Part shown: one piece after another, positions 11,553-17,357 of the stretch
Layout: the number at the start of each line of letters is the position of its first letter
Numbering within the stretch: position 1 is the first letter of the stretch
Assembly: GCA_016193065.1 (NCBI GenBank)
Contig: JACPSX010000235.1
Span: 1 to 17,357, forward strand
DNA length: 17,357 nucleotides
Direction: 5' to 3'
Source of the DNA: Candidatus Tectimicrobiota bacterium
Lineage (GTDB): Bacteria > JACPSX01
Position numbers and translations under genes: made by a program
The notes under the pieces: generated by a model
Databases searched by the model: none
Seen by the model: only the letters and a program-made list of their open reading frames with translations
Told to the model about the DNA's origin: nothing

Positions 11553-13526
11553 GTGCTCAAAGGAGTTAGCGCCCGCATCGGGATCGTGCTGGCGGGGTTC
11601 TTCTGCCTGGTGGTCGGATCCGTCTTCGTCACTCTGCGGGCCATCGAGACCCAGGCCAAGGACGCCCTGATCATCAACCTGGCCGGCCGCCAGCGTATGC
11701 TGATCGAGGGCATGACGGGGGTTGCCCTCTCTCCGGTCTTCCGGGGGAAAGGGGCCGCCCAGGCCACCCACAGCGCCGAGGCCTTCGATTCAACTCTCAA
11801 GGCTCTGCTGCACGGAGGGTCGGTCCCTTACGGCGGGGACGCCCGCCAAGCGGGCACCCGGGTGATTCTGCCGCTGACCGAGGACCCGGAGATCCGTAGC
11901 CGCCTCTTGTCGATCCAGGCTCTCTGGCAGCGCTTCCGTTCCTTGCTGGAGGAGGCGATGAATGCCCCGCCGGGCAGCCGGGCGCAGGCCGATGCGGCTG
12001 AGGGCGTGAGCCGGATTTCTCCGGGCTTGCTGGGGCAGATGGACGGGGTCGTGCGGCTTTTCCAGAACTGGTCGGAGCGCAAGCTCGGGCGCTTGCGCCA
12101 GATTCAAATGGCGCTGCTGGGGGCCGGTCTGCTGATGCTGGCCGGAGGGTTCCTGCTCTCCCATCGCATGATCGTGCGGCCCTTGCAGCTCCTGGAAGGA
12201 GCCGCCCGCCGCATCGGGCGGGGGAACCTGGCCGAGGGGGTGCCGGTGAGCGGACCGGGAGAGGTTGGAGTGCTGGGAGAAACTCTGGATGCCATGAGGG
12301 TCCAGCTAAATGCTTCCCGAGAGGCGCTTCTTCTCAGCCATCAGAATCTTGAGGAACGTGTGGCCCGCCGGACCCAGGAACTCGCGGCGCTTCACCAGGT
12401 GAGCAACGAGATTACTTCCCGGCTCCAGGTGGAGGAAGTATTGAATTCGGTGGTGGAGAAGGCACGCCAGCTCCTGCGTGCGGAGGTGGCAGCATTGTGT
12501 TTTTGCGATGAATCCGGCAGCCTGATGAAGGTTCAAGCCTTCAGCGGTCCGGAGGGAGTCATAACACAGCGTGTTGTCTCCGTACAGAAAGAGTCCGGTG
12601 GGGTTGCCCCTGCGGTGATGTCAACGGGGCATGCAATGGCTTGCGGGGACGAGCGGTGTCAGGAGGGATGCGGCGCCATCGACCCGGAATACCAGCGCTC
12701 CCATCTCGTGGCTCCACTCCGAATCGGAGGAGAAATGATCGGAGCGCTTTGCGTGGGTCACCGGGACCCGAACATGAACTGGAAGGATTCGGTGACATTG
12801 CTCGATAGGCTCGCCGCTTCCGCTTCCATTGCTCTGGAGAACGCCCGTCTCCACCGCCAGGCGGAGCGGCTCGCCGCTCTGGAGGAAAGGCAGCGGGTGG
12901 CCGCTGACGTGCACGATGGCCTGGCCCAGTCCCTCAGCGCTCTGAATCATCGCCTCGAGCGGACTGCGGAACTCATCTCCCGGGGGGAGGCAGACAACGC
13001 CCTGCTCGAGCTGGAGCAGGCGCACAGGGCTATGGAGAACAGCGCCGGCCATGTTCGCGAGTTGATTGCGGACCTCCGCAACGGCGGAGGGCAGAGCACT
13101 CTTCAGGACCTGCTCTGGAAAATCCGTGAGCGCTTTTCGCGTGAGGGGGGGCCAGCCTTTCAGATGTCCATCGAGGAGGATTCTGCAATTCTTCTGGATC
13201 CTGCCCTCGCTGCCGGGGTGGAGCGCATCCTGTGGGAGGCCCTCACCAACGTGCGAAAGCATGCCCGAACTCCCGAGGTCCAGGTGTCCCTCAAGAGGGA
13301 GTCGGGCCGGGTGCAATGTACGGTTTCGGACCGGGGTTCCGGATTTGATCCGCAGGCACAGCGCGAAGGCGGCACCCTCCATTTTGGTTTGCAGATCATG
13401 CAGGCCCGGGCCGCCCGCATCGGGGCTCACCTCGACGTTCATTCCCGGCCCGGAGAGGGGACCATGGTCGTCTTGTCCTGGCCTGAGGCCCGGGAAGTTT
13501 CCGTCGCGGGAGAACCGTCGAGATGA
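11553..13526 (+). CDS. narX: NarX-type sensor histidine kinase
   Basis: This 657-residue membrane kinase starts at GTG 11553 behind aaggagg. Domains in order: TM1 (about 8-30); a periplasmic domain with INLAGRQRMLIEGM (41-54), matching the nitrate/nitrite-binding P-box of NarX/NarQ; TM2 (about 185-207); HAMP (208-260); GAF (about 280-430); HisKA_3 with phospho-acceptor His454 in ADVHDGLAQSL; and HATPase with NVRKHA (565-570) and DRGSGFD (593-599). The GAF region carries Cys316, Cys318, Cys364, Cys369 and Cys373, echoing the cysteine cluster of NarX-like proteins. It should sense external nitrate or nitrite and phosphorylate the regulator encoded next, whose start codon overlaps by ATGA. The nitrate reductase genes downstream are the likely target. 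NarX versus another nitrate sensor of the family is not fully settled. Confidence 0.85.
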   Translation: MLKGVSARIGIVLAGFFCLVVGSVFVTLRAIETQAKDALIINLAGRQRMLIEGMTGVALSPVFRGKGAAQATHSAEAFDSTLKALLHGGSVPYGGDARQAGTRVILPLTEDPEIRSRLLSIQALWQRFRSLLEEAMNAPPGSRAQADAAEGVSRISPGLLGQMDGVVRLFQNWSERKLGRLRQIQMALLGAGLLMLAGGFLLSHRMIVRPLQLLEGAARRIGRGNLAEGVPVSGPGEVGVLGETLDAMRVQLNASREALLLSHQNLEERVARRTQELAALHQVSNEITSRLQVEEVLNSVVEKARQLLRAEVAALCFCDESGSLMKVQAFSGPEGVITQRVVSVQKESGGVAPAVMSTGHAMACGDERCQEGCGAIDPEYQRSHLVAPLRIGGEMIGALCVGHRDPNMNWKDSVTLLDRLAASASIALENARLHRQAERLAALEERQRVAADVHDGLAQSLSALNHRLERTAELISRGEADNALLELEQAHRAMENSAGHVRELIADLRNGGGQSTLQDLLWKIRERFSREGGPAFQMSIEEDSAILLDPALAAGVERILWEALTNVRKHARTPEVQVSLKRESGRVQCTVSDRGSGFDPQAQREGGTLHFGLQIMQARAARIGAHLDVHSRPGEGTMVVLSWPEAREVSVAGEPSR

Positions 13527-14203
13527 CGAAAGCCCGGGTTCTCATCGCCGATGACCACGGCCTGTTTCGGGAGGGACTGGCGAGCATCATTTCCTCACAG
13601 CCGGATCTGGAGCTGGTCGGAGTCGCCCACGATGGCGTCGAAGCGCTGGTGAAGGCCCAGACCCTCAAACCGGACCTGATTTTGATGGACATTCAGATGC
13701 CCGGCTGCGATGGAATCGAGGCCACGTTCCGGATCAAACAGGAACTCCCCGAGGCCAAGATCGTCATTGTGACCGTGTCGGAGGAAGACGACAACCTCTT
13801 CGAGGCCATCAAGAGCGGAGCCCACGGCTACATTCTCAAGAGCGTAAGCGCCAGGGATCTGCTAGCTCAGGTTCGCGGCGTCCTGCAGGGCGGTGGAGCT
13901 ATCCCTCCCAAGCTGGCGGGCCGCATGCTCGAGGAGTTCCGCCGCCTGAGTCGGCGACCGGACCCGGAGGGGTCCCGGGAGGAGACCAGTCTGAGCCACC
14001 GCGAACTTGAAGTCCTCGCCCAGGCTGCTGCCGGAGCAACGGACAAGGAGATCGCCCAGGCCCTTTCTCTGAGCGTCTACACGGTGAAGTCTCACATGCG
14101 CAACCTGCTGACCAAGCTTCAGGTCAGCAATCGCCGGGAAGCCGGCCGCTATGCTCAGGCCAAGGGTCTGGTCCCACCGCCCCGCCCTCCGCAAAAGAAC
14201 TAG
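13523..14203 (+). CDS. narL: NarL-type response regulator (LuxR/FixJ family)
   Basis: This 226-residue protein has a receiver domain at 1-120 with the acidic pair in IADDHGLFREG, phospho-acceptor Asp56 in LILMDIQMPG, and the conserved switch Lys in GYILKSV. A linker is followed by a LuxR-type helix-turn-helix (about 150-215) with LSHRELEVLAQAAAGATDKE and KSHMRNLLTKLQVSNRREA. It overlaps the kinase gene by four bases and forms a cognate pair with it. Phosphorylation should promote binding to NarL heptamers; a TACCCAT lies 8 bases after its stop, in the gap before the respiratory genes. The Pro-rich tail after the HTH is short. All residues needed for activity are present. Confidence 0.9.
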   Translation: MTKARVLIADDHGLFREGLASIISSQPDLELVGVAHDGVEALVKAQTLKPDLILMDIQMPGCDGIEATFRIKQELPEAKIVIVTVSEEDDNLFEAIKSGAHGYILKSVSARDLLAQVRGVLQGGGAIPPKLAGRMLEEFRRLSRRPDPEGSREETSLSHRELEVLAQAAAGATDKEIAQALSLSVYTVKSHMRNLLTKLQVSNRREAGRYAQAKGLVPPPRPPQKN

Positions 14204-14459
14204 GACAATCTACCCATAGGTCAAATGAACACGGGCACAATCTCCCCCGCGATTTTTCCGCGCGCGGTAACTGGGGGGGAATGGAAGCACTTCGGAGTTA
14301 GTGCGTTTGTCCTAGCTCTCGCACCCCCCTCGACTTAGGTCAGAAGCCCTCCAAAAACCGTCTCTCTTCCCTCTTCTTTCATTCTTGCGAGGGATTCCCG
14401 ACTGATTTTGCCCGCAGCCTTCCTTTGCCATATTTCCCTCTGTGAGAGGAAAGAAAGCT
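14204..14459 (+). promoter_or_regulatory. Intergenic control region before the nitrate-reductase operon
   Basis: No gene is seen. TACCCAT at 14211-14217 fits the NarL heptamer TACYYMT; I find no inverted partner at 2-bp spacing. A C-rich/G-rich pair (tctccccc 14241-14248 and ggggggga 14273-14280), with ccgcg and cgcgg (14247-14251, 14263-14267) inside, could form an imperfect stem-loop, perhaps a terminator for the regulator genes. No clear sigma-70 or FNR site was found. Confidence 0.4.
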
Positions 14460-14906
14460 ATGACGGTTTCGCGGGTTTTAATCGTGGGTCCTTCGAGCCT
14501 GCTGGCGGAGGGGGTCGCCACACTGTTTCGGCGGGAGCAAGGTTTTGAGGTCACCATCGTGTCTCCGGAAGAGGCGGTCTCCGACGGGGGGGAAGAGCCC
14601 GGATCTCACGGGAAGGATCTGGAAGCTCGGATTGCAAAACTCGGTCCCGATATTCTGGTTCTCGTGGACACCCCGGAAGGAAAACGGGGGTCAGGACTTG
14701 TTACCAGGCTCCTGGAGGAAGCAGTCGTGCCGATCGTTTTGTGCGTCAACCCGGACGAGTCCCAGGTGCGGATTTACAGTGAGCGTGAAGTCCCGGCCCA
14801 GGTCCCGGAACTGCTGGCCGCCGTGCGCGGACTCTTTCCGTCCGAGGACCGAGGTTCCCTGCCGGAGAGTTCCCGAAAGAGAGCAAAGAAGAGAGAGAAA
14901 ATATGA
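14460..14906 (+). CDS. Receiver-like protein without phosphorylation residues
   Basis: This 148-residue soluble protein begins MTVSRVLIVGPSSLLAEGVA, which aligns by pattern with the first strand and helix of response-regulator receivers. The acidic pair is replaced by Gly-Pro, and the phospho-acceptor position in PDILVLVDTPEG is a Val, with Asp displaced by one. A later strand, VVPIVLCVNPDES, lacks the usual Ser/Thr. The C-terminal 25 residues are highly basic (RKRAKKREK) with no DNA-binding domain. ATG 14460 follows gagaggaaag; GTG 14442 is an alternative with no site. It is probably a signal-independent interaction module, by inference. Being first in the presumed operon with cytochrome and narG genes suggests a role in nitrate respiration or its control. 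I do not recognise a named family. Confidence 0.6.
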   Translation: MTVSRVLIVGPSSLLAEGVATLFRREQGFEVTIVSPEEAVSDGGEEPGSHGKDLEARIAKLGPDILVLVDTPEGKRGSGLVTRLLEEAVVPIVLCVNPDESQVRIYSEREVPAQVPELLAAVRGLFPSEDRGSLPESSRKRAKKREKI

Positions 14907-14938
14907 AGGGGAATAGAGGGAGAAGGAAAGTGGAGAAT

Positions 14939-15850
14939 ATGCCGGAAAGGACGGATGTAGAGCCCATGCAACGGATGCGGATTTGCAGGCCCTATCTTAG
15001 TGTCGTCATTAGGGGCCTTTTCGTCCTTCTTCTGGCCGGCTTGCTGAGGATCGGGAACCTGCCTGAACCTGAAGCGGCTCCTTCAACTCAATTGGCGGAG
15101 AAAGGTGAGGCGATCTTCCAGCAGAAGTGTATCTCCTGCCACTCGATAGGCGGCGGGAACCTGGTCGGCCCTGATCTCAAAGGGGTGACCTCACGACAGG
15201 ATCGGGACTGGCTGAAGCGCTTTATCTTGGCCCCGGACAAGATGATTGCCCAGAAAGATCCCATCGCTGTGCAGCGGCTTAAGGAATTTAAAAACATCCC
15301 CATGCCCAACCTGGGACTCTCGGGTGGCGATGTGGAGGCGCTTGTGGCTTACCTTGAGACCCCCAGTGAAGCTCAACATGGAGAAATCCCCGGCCAGCCA
15401 CCGGCCGCGCAGGCCAAGCCCCTGCCTCCGGGAGATTCTCTCGTCGGCAAAGATCTGTTCACAGGTGCTCTCCCCTTCCAGAAGGGAGGGACGCCCTGTA
15501 TGGCCTGCCACGGCATTGCCGGCACTGGGGCTCTAGGGGGCGGCACCTTGGGGCCGGATTTAACTCACGTCTTCCAGCGCTTTGGCGAGAGCGGCCTGGC
15601 CAGCGCGCTGCAAGGCCTGCCCTTCCCCTCCATGCAGGGGATTTTCCAGGACAGGCCGCTGACGGAGACCGAACAGGCTCACCTGCTGGCTCTCTTTGCC
15701 CAGGTTGACCGGGAAAAAGTGGCTCCGACCGCCTGGAGCTTCATCTGGATCGGGCTGGGGGGATTTATCGTGCTGGCCGGCTTGCCGCAAGTCCTCTGGG
15801 GCAAGCGACTCAAAGGGGTGCGCAAGCGTCTGGTTGGAGGTAAGAAATGA
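14939..15850 (+). CDS. Membrane-anchored diheme c-type cytochrome of the nitrate reductase operon
   Basis: The start is uncertain: ATG 14939 has ggag upstream, while ATG 14903 overlaps the previous stop (ATGA) but has only a purine run. A hydrophobic export segment ([15 protein letters not shown]) precedes two cytochrome c domains. The first has CISCH and a likely Met ligand in [20 protein letters not shown]. The second has CMACH and a possible Met in [10 protein letters not shown]-terminal TM helix ([20 protein letters not shown]) with basic residues after it anchors the protein, hemes outside the cytoplasm. The position directly before narG, overlapping it by four bases, matches operons where a diheme cytochrome (such as NarC of Thermus) exchanges electrons with the NarI subunit. 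It could link the reductase to periplasmic carriers. The motifs are certain; the partner is inferred. Confidence 0.8.
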   Translation: MPERTDVEPMQRMRICRPYLSVVIRGLFVLLLAGLLRIGNLPEPEAAPSTQLAEKGEAIFQQKCISCHSIGGGNLVGPDLKGVTSRQDRDWLKRFILAPDKMIAQKDPIAVQRLKEFKNIPMPNLGLSGGDVEALVAYLETPSEAQHGEIPGQPPAAQAKPLPPGDSLVGKDLFTGALPFQKGGTPCMACHGIAGTGALGGGTLGPDLTHVFQRFGESGLASALQGLPFPSMQGIFQDRPLTETEQAHLLALFAQVDREKVAPTAWSFIWIGLGGFIVLAGLPQVLWGKRLKGVRKRLVGGKK

Positions 15851-17357
15851 GCTGGATTAAAGATATCGTTGATCCCCAAACCCGTCAGTGGGAAGAGTTT
15901 TACCGCAATCGCTGGCAGCACGACAAGATCGTGCGCAGCACCCACGGGGTGAACTGCACCGGCGGCTGCTCCTGGCAGGTCTACATCAAGGACGGCGTCG
16001 TTACCTGGGAGATGCAGGCCACGGACTACCCGAAGCTGGAGGCAGGGCTCCCCCCTTACGAACCCCGGGGCTGCCAGCGCGGCATGTCCTTCTCCTGGTA
16101 CATCTACAGCCCGATCCGGGTGAAGTACCCCTACGTGCGCGGGGCGCTCGTGGACCTGTGGCGCGAGGCCCGGCGCAGGAACTCCGATCCGGTGGCGGCT
16201 TGGCAGTCCATCGTGGACAACCCGATCGCCCGCAGGCGTTACCAGCAAGCGCGGGGCAAGGGGGGCTTCCGCCGCGCCACCTGGGATGAAGTCTTGGAGA
16301 TCATCGCCGCTTCCACGATCCATACGGTGAAGAAGCACGGCCCGGATCGTGTGATCGGGTTTTCCCCGATTCCCGCCATGTCCATGCTGAGCTATGCCGG
16401 CGGCTCCCGCTTCCTGCAGTTATTGGGGGGCGTGAACCTGAGCTTTTACGACTGGTACAGCGATCTGCCCAACGCTTCCCCGGAAGTCTGGGGGGAGCAG
16501 ACCGATGTGTGCGAGAGTGCGGACTGGTACAACTCCAAGTTCATCGTCTCCATGGGCGCCAATCTCAACATGACCCGCACCCCGGATGTCCACCATGTGG
16601 CGGAGGCTCGCTACAACGGTGCCAAGTTCGTGGTTCTGGCCCCTGACTTCAGCCAGGTGGCCAAGTACTCCGACTGGTGGATTCCCGTCCACGCCGGCCA
16701 GGACGGGGCTTTCTGGATGGCGGTGAACCACGTTATTCTGAAAGAGTTTCACGTGGACCGCCAGACTCCCTACTTTGTGAGCTACCTCGGGCGCTTCAGC
16801 GATGCGCCTTTCCTGGTGGAGCTTCAGAAGAAGGACGGTGGATACGCCCCCGGCCGTCTCCTGCGCGCCAACCAACTGGCCCGCTACCGCGAGGTGGAGA
16901 ACGGCGACTGGAAGTTCCTGGTCGTGGATAGAGCAAGCGGACAGCCCAGGATGCCGCAGGGGACCGTGGGCTTTCGCTGGCAGAAAAAGAAAGGGCAGTG
17001 GAATCTGGAGATGAAGGACGGTGTGGACGGCGCGGAGATCGACCCGCTGCTCACTTTCCGGGACGGCCACGATGAGATCTGCCAGGTTGAAATTCCCGAA
17101 TTCTCCAGCGGCCGGATCTTCAAGCGTGGGGTCCCCGTCAAATACATTGAGACGGAGAAAGGGAAGGTGCCTGCAGCGACGATCTACGATCTCCTGATGG
17201 CCCAGTTCGGGGTCGGGCGCGGCTTGCCTGGAGAGTATCCCAAGGATTACGACGACGAGGAGGTGCCCTACACGCCGGCCTGGCAGGAGAAGTTTACCGG
17301 GATCGACCGCAAGACGGTGCTGCAATTTGCCCGCCAGTGGGCATCGACCGCGGAGAA
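15847..17357 (+). CDS. narG: Respiratory nitrate reductase alpha subunit, N-terminal ~503 codons (runs off window)
   Basis: The start ATG 15847 overlaps the cytochrome stop by four bases and follows ggagg. The N-terminus ([10 protein letters not shown]...) has no twin-arginine signal, so the catalytic site should face the cytoplasm. His33, Cys37, Cys41 and Cys76 ([10 protein letters not shown]...EPRGC) reproduce the spacing of the E. coli NarG FS0 [4Fe-4S] ligands. The block [20 protein letters not shown] holds the Asp region that ligates Mo, and [19 protein letters not shown] is also near-identical to NarG. The protein reduces nitrate with electrons from NarH/NarI; nitrite oxidation by a NarG-like NXR is possible only by analogy. 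About 500 of the usual ~1200 residues are visible, and narHJI would be expected beyond the window edge. It is the largest member of the presumed operon and the likely NarL target. Confidence 0.93.
   Translation, partial: MSWIKDIVDPQTRQWEEFYRNRWQHDKIVRSTHGVNCTGGCSWQVYIKDGVVTWEMQATDYPKLEAGLPPYEPRGCQRGMSFSWYIYSPIRVKYPYVRGALVDLWREARRRNSDPVAAWQSIVDNPIARRRYQQARGKGGFRRATWDEVLEIIAASTIHTVKKHGPDRVIGFSPIPAMSMLSYAGGSRFLQLLGGVNLSFYDWYSDLPNASPEVWGEQTDVCESADWYNSKFIVSMGANLNMTRTPDVHHVAEARYNGAKFVVLAPDFSQVAKYSDWWIPVHAGQDGAFWMAVNHVILKEFHVDRQTPYFVSYLGRFSDAPFLVELQKKDGGYAPGRLLRANQLARYREVENGDWKFLVVDRASGQPRMPQGTVGFRWQKKKGQWNLEMKDGVDGAEIDPLLTFRDGHDEICQVEIPEFSSGRIFKRGVPVKYIETEKGKVPAATIYDLLMAQFGVGRGLPGEYPKDYDDEEVPYTPAWQEKFTGIDRKTVLQFARQWASTAE

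Noticed and set aside
12621-13442. 273-residue minus-strand frame
   Set aside because: It is antisense to the histidine kinase, with no recognisable domain.
16420-17325. 301-residue minus-strand frame
   Set aside because: It is antisense to narG, which matches NarG along its whole length.
1-17357. CRISPR array, tRNA or rRNA genes
   Set aside because: No regularly spaced repeat array, no cloverleaf-like sequence and no rRNA segments were noticed on reading either strand.

Overview
The window is about 17.4 kb of fairly GC-rich bacterial DNA. It has two parts: a left accessory region of integron, mobile-element and defence or toxin-antitoxin modules (about 1-11350), and a right respiratory region (about 11550 to the end) that begins a nitrate reductase operon with its own two-component system. 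A NarG without a Tat signal, a diheme cytochrome c gene just before it, REP-type tyrosine transposase (RAYT) remnants and an integron suggest a free-living, facultatively nitrate-respiring bacterium, of the kind seen in environmental Proteobacteria, Nitrospirota or NC10. The sequence alone does not fix the lineage.

Region 1 (1-2960) is a decayed integron. The 3' part of an integron integrase gene on the + strand is split by mobile elements. One element ends at 104, immediately before the Arg-His-Ser-Phe-Ala block. A second, 749-bp element (204-952) splits the Tyr codon of the Met-Ile-Tyr block and is bordered by a 6-bp GATTTA duplication. Removing the element and one copy of the duplication restores the reading frame exactly. 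Both elements share an unusual end architecture built from 10-bp arms (CTGCRCATAA or CTCGGCATAA) with 6-bp spacers, and the second carries the N-terminal half of a tyrosine recombinase. Downstream are a recombination core (gttagac), a cassette encoding an FRG-domain protein, a clear 78-bp attC, and a second cassette encoding a HEAT-repeat lipoprotein.

Region 2 (2964-9470) is a patchwork of modules separated by three same-orientation remnants of one REP-type tyrosine transposase sequence (about 3585, 7524 and 8386). A truncated IS21-family element lies left of the first. Between the first and second sits a restriction-modification pair: a PD-(D/E)XK-type nuclease gene tail-to-tail, with a 3' overlap, with an XRE-HTH/zinc-ribbon/DNA-methyltransferase fusion. 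The fusion gene has an apparently leaderless, operator-covered promoter. Between the second and third sits a hicB-hicA toxin-antitoxin pair whose toxin gene is frameshifted. After the third come two small cupin genes and an N-terminally eroded AbrB-like antitoxin.

Region 3 (9600-11345) is a complete AbiEi/AbiEii (type IV toxin-antitoxin, abortive infection) operon with a near-consensus promoter.

Region 4 (11553-17357) encodes a NarX-type sensor kinase with a cysteine cluster in its GAF region, a NarL-type regulator, an intergenic region with a NarL-heptamer-like site, a receiver-like protein lacking the phosphorylation residues, a membrane-anchored diheme cytochrome c, and the first ~500 codons of narG, cut by the window edge. 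From the receiver-like gene on, the genes overlap or nearly abut, so they are probably co-transcribed.
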